Shown here: positions 17,116 through 26,520 of the stretch, in pieces | How positions within the stretch are numbered: position 1 is the first letter of the stretch | How the letters are laid out: each line of letters begins with the position of its first letter | Origin: Fidelibacterota bacterium | Lineage (GTDB): Bacteria; Pseudomonadota; Alphaproteobacteria; Rhodospirillales; Rhodospirillaceae | DNA length: 64,000 nucleotides | NCBI GenBank assembly: GCA_947476895.1 | Contig: CANJRX010000002.1 | Span: forward strand, 62,001-126,000 | Direction of reading: 5' to 3' | Notes under the pieces: generated by a model | Seen by the model: the letters and a program-made list of their open reading frames with translations, nothing else | Databases searched by the model: none | Told to the model about the DNA's origin: nothing | Made by a program: the position numbers and the translations under genes

Positions 17116-18939
17116 CTAAGCAGCCTGCTGTTTGCGGTCCGGGATTCCCACGACGGGGTCTTCGGCCGCCACACCTTCGGCGGCGTCGCGGGCGAACATT
17201 TCTTCCAGCTCCTTCGTGCCGGCTTTTGCCAGAGAGCGCATTTTCTCTTCGTCGCCGTAGTGGGTGTAGTGCTCGAACAGGCGTTTTTCGTCGTGTTCGC
17301 GGAAAGCGGTGACGGTGCGTTGGGCTTCGGCGGCATCCATGCCAAGGCCCACCAACACTTGGCGCGCCAGATCCAGCGACGACAGGAAAGTTTCACGCCG
17401 CAGCATCGTCACACCCAGGTCCATCAAGCGGTAGGCATGCTGACGGTTGCGGGCGCGGGCATAGATTTTCAAGTTCGGGAAATTCTTGGCGACGGTCTCG
17501 GCGGTCCTGAGCGACGCTTCAACATCGTCGATGGCCAGCACCATGATCTTCGCGGTATCGGCCTTGGCGGCGCGGAGCAGGTCCAGGCGCGAAGCATCGC
17601 CGTAAAAAACCTCGTTGCCGAATTTGCGCACGAAGTCGACTTGCGTTGCGCTACTGTCCAGCGCCGTGAACGGAATGCGCCGGGCGGCGAGAATGCGGCC
17701 CACGATCTGCCCAAAGCGTCCGAAGCCCGCGATGATCACCGGCTGCTCATCCGTCGGCGCGACGTGATAGGGCTTTTCTTGCGCCGGCACGAAGCCCCGT
17801 GTCAGCCAATCATTCGCCAGACTGATGGCGGGCGTCGCGGCCATCGACAAGCTGACGACCAGCACTAGAAGTTCTTCCAGATCTTTGCCCATGACACCGG
17901 CCGTGACGGCGGCGGTGAAAATCACGAAGGCGAATTCCCCGCCTTGGGGGATGGCAAGGCCGAGGCTTTTGGACGAATGGTGATTGAGGCCCCATATCCG
18001 CCCCAGCCCGTAAACAATGGCGCCTTTGACGATCAGCAAGCCGCCCACCAATAAACCAACCGTACCCGCCGACTCACGCAACAGACCGAGATTGAGCGCC
18101 ATGCCGACCGAGATGAAAAACAATCCCAGCAGCAAACCTTTGAAAGGTTCGATGTCGGCTTCAAGCTGGTGACGATATTCGGAATTGGCGAGCAGCATGC
18201 CGGCGAGGAATGCACCCAGCGCCATAGAGATGCCGACCGAATTCATCAGAAGTGCGGTGCCGCTGACAATCAACAGCGCTGTGGCAGTGAAAAGTTCAGG
18301 CGTGCGTGTCGCCGCAACGGCGCGCAGCACCGGACGCAGAATGAAATTGCCGCCGACGATCACGGCCGCCAGTACGCCCGCAATCTTGAGCAATGTGAAG
18401 GTCACTGAATTCCCGCCCGCGACAGCAGCACCTGCGCCCAACAAGGGAACGACGGCCAGCACCGGGATCGCCGCCATGTCCTGGAACAGCAAAATGGCGA
18501 AAGCCACGCGGCCATGGCGCTCTTTCAGTTCGCCGCGCTCGGCGAGGGTTTGTAAAACGAAGGCCGTGGACGACAGCGCCAGGCCCAGGCCAATCACAGC
18601 CGCCGGGGCCACGCCGATGCCGAGGGCGACTGCGCCGCCGCCAAGTGCCAGGCCGGTGACAACAACTTGCGCGCCGCCAAAACCGAAAACCCAATTGCGG
18701 AAGGTCCACAGGCGGGCCGGCTGAAGTTCGAGACCGATGATGAACAATAGCAGCACCACGCCGAACTCGGCGAAGTGCATGATGGCTTCAACGTCGTTGA
18801 TCATCTTCAGGCCGAAGGGACCGATCAAAGCCCCCGCCGCCAGGTAACCCAGCACGGCGCCCAGGCCGAGTTTGCGAAAAATGGGAACAACGATGACCGC
18901 GGCGCCGAAAAATACGGCCGCTTGTACAAGCATGTTCAT
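17116..18939 (-). CDS. Kef-type monovalent cation:proton antiporter with TrkA-N domain
   Basis: This 607-residue inner-membrane transporter of the CPA2 family exchanges K+ (or Na+) for protons. About a dozen hydrophobic helices fill residues 1-385, with the conserved LGYLAAGALIGPFGL and ALSSTAFVLQTL segments. A cytoplasmic Rossmann TrkA-N domain follows (IAGFGRFGQIVGR near 405), and the tail is soluble. The start at 18939 is supported by AGGAGACG; the longer frame lacks a ribosome site. KefB/KefC proteins are gated by glutathione adducts, but whether this one is cannot be seen. Confidence 0.9.
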   Translation of the reverse strand: MNMLVQAAVFFGAAVIVVPIFRKLGLGAVLGYLAAGALIGPFGLKMINDVEAIMHFAEFGVVLLLFIIGLELQPARLWTFRNWVFGFGGAQVVVTGLALGGGAVALGIGVAPAAVIGLGLALSSTAFVLQTLAERGELKERHGRVAFAILLFQDMAAIPVLAVVPLLGAGAAVAGGNSVTFTLLKIAGVLAAVIVGGNFILRPVLRAVAATRTPELFTATALLIVSGTALLMNSVGISMALGAFLAGMLLANSEYRHQLEADIEPFKGLLLGLFFISVGMALNLGLLRESAGTVGLLVGGLLIVKGAIVYGLGRIWGLNHHSSKSLGLAIPQGGEFAFVIFTAAVTAGVMGKDLEELLVLVVSLSMAATPAISLANDWLTRGFVPAQEKPYHVAPTDEQPVIIAGFGRFGQIVGRILAARRIPFTALDSSATQVDFVRKFGNEVFYGDASRLDLLRAAKADTAKIMVLAIDDVEASLRTAETVAKNFPNLKIYARARNRQHAYRLMDLGVTMLRRETFLSSLDLARQVLVGLGMDAAEAQRTVTAFREHDEKRLFEHYTHYGDEEKMRSLAKAGTKELEEMFARDAAEGVAAEDPVVGIPDRKQQAA

Positions 18940-19046
18940 CAACGTCTCCTGACCACCGACCCCGCGAAGTCCGTAATATGAGGCTTGAACGCCACTCTGC
19001 AAAGGGCGACGCCTCAAAAGACTTGAGAGATTGATGGTGGAGAGAA

Positions 19047-19071
19047 GAAAAAACCGCCTTGCGGCGGTTCT
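19047..19071 (-). terminator. Intrinsic terminator of cysE
   Basis: On the minus strand a perfect 7-bp stem AACCGCC-GCAA-GGCGGTT is followed by TTTTCTTCT, seven bases after the cysE stop. It separates cysE from the Kef gene read in the same direction. Confidence 0.9.
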
Positions 19072-19077
19072 TACTTT

Positions 19078-19809
19078 TTAACCCTCGGCGCGCGCAGGTC
19101 TGCGGTCGCTTCCGGGCTGCCATTGCGTGGCAAGCTTGTCCTGGTCCGAGTGGCCGGCTTCCAATTCCGCCACGCGGCGGCGCAAAGCCTCGACCTCGTT
19201 CAACAGACCGCACAAGGCGCGTGCCGTCGGGTCAGGCAGATCGTTGCAAGGCGAGCCGTACGGCAAGAAGTCGGGTTTGGTGGTGGTGCGCGCGGCAACC
19301 ACTTGCGCCGGAATGCCGACAACGGTGACGCCGGGCGGCACATCTTTCACGACGACAGCGTTCGCGCCGACGCGCGCGCCATTGCCGACGGTGATGCCGC
19401 CCAGAACTTGCGCGCCTGCGCCGATGATGACGTTGTTCTCGACGTGTGGGTGACGGCGGCCTTGCGGCATATCGCCGGGGGCGACGCCGCCCAGCGTAAC
19501 GCCGTGATAGAGCGTGACGTCATCGCCGATGACGGCGGTCTCACCGATCACGACACCGGTCCCATGGTCAATGAACAGACGTTTGCCGATCACTGCACCG
19601 GGATGGATTTCGATGCCCGAAAGCCAGCGGCCGAGTTCCGACACAAAGCGCGCCAGGAACTGAAAGCCGCTCGACCACAGGCCGTGGGCCAAGCGATGGA
19701 ATACAAGAACGCGTACGCCCGGATACAGCAGCGCCACTTCCGCAAGCGAGCGCGCCGCCGGGTCGCGGGCTTTGATGGACTCTAACGTCGAACGCAAACC
19801 GTCGGCCAT
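19078..19809 (-). CDS. cysE: Serine O-acetyltransferase
   Basis: The enzyme acetylates L-serine with acetyl-CoA to O-acetylserine, the precursor of cysteine. The 243-residue protein has the helical N-terminal part ([21 protein letters not shown]) and a left-handed beta helix of hexapeptide repeats ([31 protein letters not shown]) with the catalytic His pair. [17 protein letters not shown] closes the helix. The C-terminal tail is longer than in short CysE forms and ends in a charged helix. It is monocistronic, with its own terminator. Confidence 0.95.
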   Translation of the reverse strand: MADGLRSTLESIKARDPAARSLAEVALLYPGVRVLVFHRLAHGLWSSGFQFLARFVSELGRWLSGIEIHPGAVIGKRLFIDHGTGVVIGETAVIGDDVTLYHGVTLGGVAPGDMPQGRRHPHVENNVIIGAGAQVLGGITVGNGARVGANAVVVKDVPPGVTVVGIPAQVVAARTTTKPDFLPYGSPCNDLPDPTARALCGLLNEVEALRRRVAELEAGHSDQDKLATQWQPGSDRRPARAEG

Positions 19810-20129
19810 GGCCGTCGCTCCAATAAGAAACCGCGCTGCTTAAACCGCATGAGGATGAAGATTTCCTTCATGCCATGGCTCATGTAGGTGCGCGCGGGCG
19901 TAAATCGAGTCCCATGCCCTATAGCACCGGGTCTGCAAAGATAGGAAAGAAAAATCTTCCAGGACGGGCTGGACGGCTCTTAAAGAGAGAATTATTCTAT
20001 CTACAACCAGAAACCTAAGGACGTCATTTCGAATCGGCCCAGTCTGTCGCGATTTCCGGGCGTCCGGCGTAGTCCCGCAGTTCACGTTCGCTTATGCAGT
20101 TTTTACCCTTTTTGAATGGAGTTGCCCCC
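19810..20129. other. Divergent intergenic region between cysE and the Lrp-type regulator
   Basis: These 320 bases contain both promoters. Apart from a GGAG ribosome site at 20118-20121 for the regulator, I see no clear sigma-70 pair, hairpin, RNA gene or small ORF. The stretch 19970-20010 is AT-richer than the surroundings and is the likeliest promoter zone. Confidence 0.45.
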
Positions 20130-20606
20130 GTGGACCCCATCGACCGCAAAATCCTCGCCCTGCTGCAATCCAACGCTGGACTGTCCATCGCCGACATCGC
20201 CACGAAAGTCGGCCTGTCGCAGACGCCGTGCTGGAAGCGCATTCAGAAGATGGAGCAGGCGGGCGTCATCAAAGCGCGTGTCGCATTGCTCGACGCCAAG
20301 CGCCTCAACCTGGGCCTGACGGTGTTTGTGATTATCCGCACCAACCAGCACGACGACGTCTGGCTGCAAAAGTTTGCCCGCGCGGTGAAGGAAATGAACG
20401 AGATCACCGCCATATACCGCATGGCCGGCGATATCGACTATCTCTTGCGCGTGGTGGTGAAGGATATGGAAGCTTACGACGCGTTCTATAAGCGTCTGAT
20501 CAAGCGCGTGTCCTTGAGCGACGTCAGCTCGACCTTCGTGATGGAAGAGATCAAGTACACCACGGCTTTGCCGTTGGAACCGGCCGCGCAGCTACCGCAG
20601 CCCTAA
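20130..20606 (+). CDS. Lrp/AsnC-family transcriptional regulator
   Basis: This 158-residue regulator has an N-terminal winged helix-turn-helix (DPIDRKILALLQSNAGLSIA, then KVGLSQTPCWKRIQKMEQAGVI) and a C-terminal RAM ligand-binding domain (VFVIIRTNQ to EEIKYTTALPL). I favour the GTG at 20130, eight bases after GGAG, which starts directly at the helix VDPIDRKIL; an ATG at 20094 would add 12 atypical residues. Family members respond to amino acids. The divergent cysE is a natural candidate target, but this is only positional. Confidence 0.9.
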   Translation: MDPIDRKILALLQSNAGLSIADIATKVGLSQTPCWKRIQKMEQAGVIKARVALLDAKRLNLGLTVFVIIRTNQHDDVWLQKFARAVKEMNEITAIYRMAGDIDYLLRVVVKDMEAYDAFYKRLIKRVSLSDVSSTFVMEEIKYTTALPLEPAAQLPQP

Positions 20607-21658
20607 AAAGAGCCCACGCGTTTTAGTTTCCGCCACAGCTTGACGGTTTTTGGTTCGGCGGCCGTGGCGGCATCTTTATGCCAGGCACTGACGGTGCCGC
20701 CGCCGGCGGACACGCGGCGGCGTTCAAGGCCTGCGGGCGTCTCGTTCACCAGTGCGCCCACGGTGCGTTCAGCGACGCTCAAATCATTCAAGTGGCCGAG
20801 GTTATCCTGAAGGTCTTTTAGAATCTCATTGAGATTCGCCGCGCGCCGATGCGGCAAGACAGCGTGGAAAAACTCCACGGCATAGCGAACTTTCTTCACC
20901 GCGATGCGCAGTTCATGGCGCTGGTCCACGTTCAGGGATTCGACGTCGGCATATTCTTCTTTGATCTTGCGCAAGCGCTTGTTCAGAAAACGGCGGCTGA
21001 ATTCAGCGGCCGTCACGCTGCGGCTATCGCGTGTGGCTTCATCACCGTTCGCGCGCCAGCCATGTCCATCGAGCCAGGCTTCCACCCGCGCGGTGAAACG
21101 CCCCGCGCGCGTACCGCGTAAGGCCCTTGCTGCAACAGTGTGAGCCTTCCCTTGCGCGCTGCGGGCTGCCCGCATCAGCTGGGCAAGGGCCGCACTTTCG
21201 GAAACACCTTCCGCGACTGGCTTGGCGAGCTCTTGAATGAAGACGTCCAAATCACGGGCCGGCCCTAGCTGCGACAACAACCATTTGGCTTCGCTGTTCA
21301 ACCAGACGCGCTGGCTTTCGGGGATATATTTCTTGAACGCCGTCAGGGCCGAGCGCAAACGCCGCAAGGCCACGCGGACCTGGTGCGTGCCCACGGGGTC
21401 CTTATCGTTCACAGCGGCGGATAGGTTGGCTTGCCAATGTTTGAGACAGGCCGACACGATGACATAGATCGCGTCGTCCAACGTGGCGTCCGCTTTCAGC
21501 GTGATCGGTTTGGATTTGGAGGGAGCTTTGCGGCGCATCGGTGCGGACGCGCGCTGGAATTTTTTGCCACGCAACTGAACGGCCTTCCCTTTGAGGAGTC
21601 CGGCGCGCGACGCAAAAGCGGCGTCGACTTTAGAATGAGCTGCGATACTGCGCGCCAT
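20603..21658 (-). CDS. CHAD-domain protein
   Basis: The 351-residue protein carries a CHAD domain from about 58 to 300: an alpha-helical bundle with conserved histidines and many basic residues (THQVRVALRRLRSALTAFKK and DQRHELRIAVKKVRYAVEFF). CHAD proteins bind inorganic polyphosphate and can localise to polyphosphate granules. The first 55 residues are Lys/Arg-rich and disordered in appearance, and the usual CYTH triphosphatase partner domain is missing. The stop codon overlaps that of the convergent Lrp gene. No enzymatic activity is implied. Confidence 0.9.
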   Translation of the reverse strand: MARSIAAHSKVDAAFASRAGLLKGKAVQLRGKKFQRASAPMRRKAPSKSKPITLKADATLDDAIYVIVSACLKHWQANLSAAVNDKDPVGTHQVRVALRRLRSALTAFKKYIPESQRVWLNSEAKWLLSQLGPARDLDVFIQELAKPVAEGVSESAALAQLMRAARSAQGKAHTVAARALRGTRAGRFTARVEAWLDGHGWRANGDEATRDSRSVTAAEFSRRFLNKRLRKIKEEYADVESLNVDQRHELRIAVKKVRYAVEFFHAVLPHRRAANLNEILKDLQDNLGHLNDLSVAERTVGALVNETPAGLERRRVSAGGGTVSAWHKDAATAAEPKTVKLWRKLKRVGSF

Positions 21659-21825
21659 GGACTGAGCACTTTAAAAACAGTGGGATCGCGTCGCGAAGGC
21701 CAAGGGACTTTGGCAAATATCCCCCGATCTTGCAGCCACATTTTCGCAATAAAAAAAGCCCAACGATGTGAAGGAATTATGACACTCGCGCGGAAGTAGC
21801 CCTGTGGATAACTTTCGCGACTCGG

Positions 21826-24108
21826 CTAGCTACACTTCGAGTAACCGCAGCTCGTGCAGCTATCGCAGCCTTCTTGGCGCAGCAAAGTATAGGTACCGCA
21901 TTTTGGGCAGGCGCGGAAACGCTTGTCGCGCGCGGCGACTTCTTTCTGTGCAGCCTCTTTAAGGCTCACAACTTTTCCGTCGTCGGTCGCAACACGTGCA
22001 GCACCGGCTTGCGGCAGGAAACCGATTTCCATCATGTGCTGCTCGATGATGTCGCCGATGGCGGCGAGCAACGAGGGCACATAACGTCCATTCATCCACT
22101 GACCACCGCGCGGATCGAACACGGCTTTCAATTCCTCAACCACGAAGCCCACATCGCCGCCGCGACGGAAGACTGCCGAGATCATGCGCGTCAACGCCAC
22201 GGTCCAGGCGTAGTGCTCCATGTTTTTGGAATTGATGAACACCTCGAACGGACGGCGTTGGCCGCGGCCTTTTCCATCTTCCACCATCACGTCGTTGACG
22301 GTGATGTAGATGGCATGATCGCTTTCGGGCCAGCGCAGCTTGTACGTCAGGCCCGGCAAAGTTTCGGGGCGCGCGAGCGGTGTCGAGGTGTCGTCCTCGA
22401 CTTGGACTTTCTTTTCTTTTTTGACTTCCAGCACAGCACCGCGCGCCGCGCTCGGCCGGTAAGTCGTGCAGCCTTTGCAGCCCATGTCGTAGGCCTTCAT
22501 GTAGACGTCGCCAAAGGCCGCGAAGGGAAACTCTTCCGGCACATTGATGGTCTTCGAAATTGAGCTGTCCACATAATCCTGGACGGCAGCCTGCATGACC
22601 AAGTGATCGCTGGGCGCCAGGCTCTGCGCATCGACGAAGTAATCAGGCAGAGCGGCGTCTTCGCCTTTCAGCGAACGGAACAAGCGATAGGCGTAATCGG
22701 AAACTTCTTCGGCCTTCTTGCTGCCGTCGCGCTGGGTGACGTGGCGCGTATAGGCGAAGCTGAACACCGGCTCTAACCCCGACGATACGTTGTCGGCGAA
22801 CAACGAGATCGTGCCGGTGGGCGCAATCGACGTCACTAATGCGTTGCGAATGCCGTGTTTGGCGATGCGGTCTTTCAAGGCCGGCGGCAGCGCACGAATG
22901 GTTTCACCGGCGAGATACTTGTCGCGGTCGAATAGCGGGAATGGGCCTTTTTCTGCAGCTAAATCGATGGAGGCGCCGTAAGCCGCATCGCGGAACGTCG
23001 CCATCCAGCGCCGGGTCATAGCGACCGCGTCGGGGCTACCGTAACGCAAGCCACACATGATGAGCGCGTCGGCGAGACCGGTGATACCAAGTCCGATGCG
23101 GCGTTTCTGTTCAGCTTCGGCGCGCTGTTCTTCCACCGGATATTTGGAAGCTTCAACCACGTTATCCATCATGCGTACGGCGACAGCGACGATCTCTTGA
23201 AGCTTGGTTTCGTCCAGGCGCGCTTCGGCCGTGAACGGGTTGCTCACCATGCGCGCGAGATTGATCGACCCGAGCAAACAGGTGCCGTACGGCGGCAGCG
23301 GCTGTTCGCCGCACGGATTGGTCGCGGCGATGTTTTCACAGTAATAAAGATTGTTACGCGCATTGATGCGGTCGATGAAAATCACACCCGGCTCGGCGTA
23401 ATCGTAAGTCGCCTTGATGATCTTGTCCCACAACGCGCGGGCTTTGATGGTGCGATAGACCTTGCCGCCAAATTGCAGCGCCCAATCCTGATCGTTCTTC
23501 ACCGCCGCCATAAAGGGATCGGTCGCGAGCACGGACACGTTGAACATCGTCAGGCGGCCCGGCGTCTGCTTGGCAGCAATAAACTCTTCGATGTCGGGAT
23601 GATCACAGCGCAAGGTCGCCATCATCGCGCCGCGGCGTGAGCCGGCACTCATGATGGTGCGGCACATGGAATCCCAGACTTCCATGAACGACAGCGGGCC
23701 CGAGGCGTCAGCACCAACGCCTTTGACCGGCGCGCCCTTAGGGCGCAGCGTCGAGAAGTCGTAACCAATGCCGCCGCCTTGCTGCATGGTGAGGGCAGCC
23801 TCACGTAAGTGAGCAAAGATGCTACCCATATCGTCGCCGATAGTGCCCATGACAAAGCAGTTGTGCAGGGTCACGGTGCGGCCCGTACCTGCGCCGGCCA
23901 GAATGCGGCCGGCCGGCAGGAAACGGAAATCGGCCAAAGCTGACTCAAACCGCGCGGCCCATTTGGCCGGATCGCTTTCGGGCACAGCCAACGCCGTCGC
24001 CACGCGCTTCCAGGTGTCCGCGACCGTCATATCCACCGGCGCGTCGTCCTTCTTGAAGCGGTATTTCATGTCCCAGATTTGCTGGGCGATGGGCGACGGG
24101 TCAGTCAT
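21826..24108 (-). CDS. nrdJ: Adenosylcobalamin-dependent ribonucleotide reductase (class II)
   Basis: The enzyme reduces ribonucleotides to deoxyribonucleotides without oxygen or a small subunit, using a radical made from coenzyme B12. The 760-residue protein shows the disulfide pair candidates Cys84 (HNCFVMG) and Cys277, and the active-site NPCGEQP with thiyl Cys266 and Glu268. The C terminus is a zinc ribbon and redox tail (CPKCG, then CDSCTSCGYSKCS). The start has no rival. It agrees with the PduO adenosyltransferase at 41156. I see no cobalamin riboswitch or NrdR box upstream. Confidence 0.97.
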   Translation of the reverse strand: MTDPSPIAQQIWDMKYRFKKDDAPVDMTVADTWKRVATALAVPESDPAKWAARFESALADFRFLPAGRILAGAGTGRTVTLHNCFVMGTIGDDMGSIFAHLREAALTMQQGGGIGYDFSTLRPKGAPVKGVGADASGPLSFMEVWDSMCRTIMSAGSRRGAMMATLRCDHPDIEEFIAAKQTPGRLTMFNVSVLATDPFMAAVKNDQDWALQFGGKVYRTIKARALWDKIIKATYDYAEPGVIFIDRINARNNLYYCENIAATNPCGEQPLPPYGTCLLGSINLARMVSNPFTAEARLDETKLQEIVAVAVRMMDNVVEASKYPVEEQRAEAEQKRRIGLGITGLADALIMCGLRYGSPDAVAMTRRWMATFRDAAYGASIDLAAEKGPFPLFDRDKYLAGETIRALPPALKDRIAKHGIRNALVTSIAPTGTISLFADNVSSGLEPVFSFAYTRHVTQRDGSKKAEEVSDYAYRLFRSLKGEDAALPDYFVDAQSLAPSDHLVMQAAVQDYVDSSISKTINVPEEFPFAAFGDVYMKAYDMGCKGCTTYRPSAARGAVLEVKKEKKVQVEDDTSTPLARPETLPGLTYKLRWPESDHAIYITVNDVMVEDGKGRGQRRPFEVFINSKNMEHYAWTVALTRMISAVFRRGGDVGFVVEELKAVFDPRGGQWMNGRYVPSLLAAIGDIIEQHMMEIGFLPQAGAARVATDDGKVVSLKEAAQKEVAARDKRFRACPKCGTYTLLRQEGCDSCTSCGYSKCS

Positions 24109-24225
24109 GGCGGGGAAAGTGCCTAAAATTCATTCTGGTTTTGTTCTAGTCCGCTTGACGGGCTCCCACAACACCTGGGAATTATAGTTCTGAAATCAAG
24201 GGCTTATGATTCAACGCCGCCGTAT

Positions 24226-24978
24226 TTACGGCGTGCCGAGGTGGGAATCGGCCGCCTCCAATCGGGAGCGGAGCTCAATCAGCATCGTATCCTTGTCCAA
24301 ACCGCGCGGCAGGGCCGGTAGGAATCGGAAGACGATTTCGCCCGGCATCTTCAGGACGCGGGTTTTGCCCCAAAAGAATCCTGAGTTCAGCGCCATGGGA
24401 ATCATCGGCACATCGCAATAGGCGTAAAGCGCGGCAATACCTGGGCGGTAGGGGCGGGTCTCGCCTACAGGCACACGGGTGCCTTCGGGGAAAACAACAG
24501 CCTGATAACCCTCCTCGAGGGCGGCTTGGCTTTCACGCAACATCTTCCGCATAGCGCCTGCGCCGGCGCTGCGGTCGATGCCGACAAACCCGGCGCGGTT
24601 CATGTACCAGCCGATAAAAGGAATCCACGTAAGCTCGCGTTTCAAAATGAAAATCGGATGCTCGATATCCATGAACAGGCGAAAGGTTTCGAACGACGCC
24701 TGATGCTGGGCGGCGATGATGCAGGCGCCGGGCGGTACGTGTTCACGCCCTTCGACACGGCAGGTGATGCCGCAGACGGTGCGCGCGAGCACCATGATGC
24801 CGCCGATCCAGAACCTGATGCCGTGCAGAGTCCAGCGCGGCTTGATGAGGGTCGGCAGAAGAATGATCGAAGAGAATACAGTCCATGCGAGGAACAGAAA
24901 AAAATAGGCCCACGACCTGAGCCAGATCATCAGTGTGGGTGAGGGGTATTGCGGTGATACCCCGGCAGAGGCCGTCAT
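24226..24978 (-). CDS. plsC: 1-acyl-sn-glycerol-3-phosphate acyltransferase
   Basis: This 250-residue inner-membrane enzyme makes phosphatidic acid from lysophosphatidic acid and an acyl donor. Two hydrophobic segments lie near 20-45 and 55-75. The acyltransferase motif is QHQASFETF, the H-x4-E variant of the usual H-x4-D. FPEGTR near 163 binds the phosphate, and VPMIPMALNSG is the last motif. The ATG at 24978 overlaps the YdcF-like gene's stop by four bases, making a membrane-biogenesis operon ftsE-ftsX-ydcF-plsC. Confidence 0.93.
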   Translation of the reverse strand: MTASAGVSPQYPSPTLMIWLRSWAYFFLFLAWTVFSSIILLPTLIKPRWTLHGIRFWIGGIMVLARTVCGITCRVEGREHVPPGACIIAAQHQASFETFRLFMDIEHPIFILKRELTWIPFIGWYMNRAGFVGIDRSAGAGAMRKMLRESQAALEEGYQAVVFPEGTRVPVGETRPYRPGIAALYAYCDVPMIPMALNSGFFWGKTRVLKMPGEIVFRFLPALPRGLDKDTMLIELRSRLEAADSHLGTP

Positions 24979-25607
24979 GGGGCAGCCTTGGCAGCGAGTG
25001 TCGCGTGCGTTTTATCTTCGCCGAGAAGTCCGCTTTGCTGAATGGCCCAAGTCACAAGGAACTTGGTATATTCACGGGCGATCAGGCTTGTCGTGCCGCG
25101 CCAACGCCACCAATCGGCTTTGACGCTGGGCGGAAAAACCGCATGGGGCACGATCATCACGCTCGGCATGGCGGCATGAAACTCCAAGAGACTGCGGCGC
25201 ATATGATAGCCGGCCGTCACCAAGCGGATCGAATGCACGCCGGTTGTTTGCGCCCATGTCGCGGTCTCAAGGGCGTTGCCGGGCGTGTTGGCGGCGACGG
25301 TTCCGATCGTGATGTTGTCGCGCAGTTCGGGCTTCAGCATTCCCGCACGCGGCAGCAAGTCTCCGGTTTTCACCTGCTCGCCCGCGCCCGATACAAACAG
25401 GCGCTCGGCCAAGCCTTCGTCCAGCAAAGTTAAGCCCGTTTCGATGCGCTCGCTGCCGCCGGTCAAAACGACGATGGCGTCCGTGTGGGTGGTCGTGTCT
25501 GCAACCGTCGTCGGAATGGTCGAGGCAAACCACAGCAAGCCCAACGCCCACGCGATGACGCAGGCGAAAGCAAAGCTGATGATCAGGCTGTAGAGAAATT
25601 TTGCCAT
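24975..25607 (-). CDS. YdcF/SanA-like DUF218 membrane protein
   Basis: The 210-residue protein has one N-terminal membrane helix (LIISFAFACVIAWALGLLWF) and a soluble DUF218 domain facing the periplasm: DAIVVLTGGSERIETGLTLL near 43-62, LFVSGAG and ALETATWAQ. Members such as ElyC and SanA take part in envelope and peptidoglycan-precursor maintenance. The position between ftsX and plsC suits a role in envelope assembly. It is 20 bases after ftsX and overlaps plsC. Confidence 0.88.
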   Translation of the reverse strand: MAKFLYSLIISFAFACVIAWALGLLWFASTIPTTVADTTTHTDAIVVLTGGSERIETGLTLLDEGLAERLFVSGAGEQVKTGDLLPRAGMLKPELRDNITIGTVAANTPGNALETATWAQTTGVHSIRLVTAGYHMRRSLLEFHAAMPSVMIVPHAVFPPSVKADWWRWRGTTSLIAREYTKFLVTWAIQQSGLLGEDKTHATLAAKAAP

Positions 25608-25627
25608 GGTGGAAGTCTAACCCAAGC

Positions 25628-26512
25628 CTAGACTTTTTCCGACAGCGTCCGACGCACGGTCATATTGGCCGTTATCATGGCCAAAAGACCTGCCGCCAGG
25701 GGCAGAACGGCAAGTGCAAGCCAATGGCTCATCGGCAGGGTGGCATTGGGCAGGATTTCGGGATCGACGCGGTTCGCGAGCCAGGCCACCAGGGCCAAGG
25801 CCGGAGCGTATAAAGCTAACCCCGCTGCGCCGCCGACGATGCCTTGGACTAAAGCACGGCGTGCGAATTGACCGGCGACGTAGCGGTCCTTTGCCCCGAC
25901 AACGTGCAGGATCTCGATGACTTGTGCGAATTCCGCGAGACTCGCGCGGGTTGCAAAAACAATCGTCAGTCCCAAGGCGCCGGTGACCAGCACCATGATC
26001 GTCAAAGCCAGAACACTGAACCCTTGCGCGAGGCTCATAACGCGGTTGAGCCAGACGCGGTGATCATCGATCACGGCGTCGGGTGCTGCGGTTTTGATCG
26101 ACGCGCTGATGGCGGCGAGGGCCTCGGGTGTGTCGTCGCGCAATTCCACATCGATCAACGCCGGCAATGGCAGATCATCGACAATCGCGCCGTCGCCGAG
26201 CCATGGTTTCAACAAGGATGCGATCTTAGCGCGGGGCAAAGCTTCAGCGCTTGAAACGCCCGGATGCCGTTTCAAGACATCGACGACTTTATTCACAGCC
26301 GCTTGTGTGACTTTGTCGCCGCCTTCGGCCATTGGAATTTGAACGGTAAGCGTGCCGGTGACGCTTTGGTTCCAATCATTCAGTAGAACACCGATATAAG
26401 AATTCACCGTCACGGCGAGCGCGGCCATAAATACCAGCACCATCACCAGCCACAAAACAAAGCGGCTGGCGGTGTCGCGGCGTAAAGGAAGATCAGAGCG
26501 CATTCCAAACAT
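25628..26512 (-). CDS. ftsX: Cell-division protein FtsX
   Basis: FtsX is the membrane partner of the FtsE ATPase and activates periplasmic peptidoglycan hydrolases at the septum. The 294-residue protein has a helix near 18-40, a periplasmic extracellular loop (about 45-160), and three helices in the C-terminal FtsX domain, including FSVLALTIMVLVTGALGL. EILHVVGAKDRYVAGQF is the conserved cytoplasmic coupling segment. It follows ftsE by eight bases. Confidence 0.93.
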   Translation of the reverse strand: MFGMRSDLPLRRDTASRFVLWLVMVLVFMAALAVTVNSYIGVLLNDWNQSVTGTLTVQIPMAEGGDKVTQAAVNKVVDVLKRHPGVSSAEALPRAKIASLLKPWLGDGAIVDDLPLPALIDVELRDDTPEALAAISASIKTAAPDAVIDDHRVWLNRVMSLAQGFSVLALTIMVLVTGALGLTIVFATRASLAEFAQVIEILHVVGAKDRYVAGQFARRALVQGIVGGAAGLALYAPALALVAWLANRVDPEILPNATLPMSHWLALAVLPLAAGLLAMITANMTVRRTLSEKV

Positions 26513-26520
26513 TGCGGGGC

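Noticed and set aside
16351-17868. 505-codon plus-strand frame across the SDR and Kef genes
   Set aside because: It spans two well-supported minus-strand genes and has a His/Gly/Arg-rich composition typical of a shadow frame.
19880-19960. tRNA-like stretch between cysE and the Lrp gene
   Set aside because: A GAGTCCC-like piece recalls a T arm, but no acceptor stem or anticodon arm can be folded.
24109-24225. Cobalamin riboswitch or NrdR box before nrdJ
   Set aside because: The 117-base region is too short for the riboswitch and shows no palindromic NrdR-type box; a lone TATAAT on the minus strand has no matching -35.
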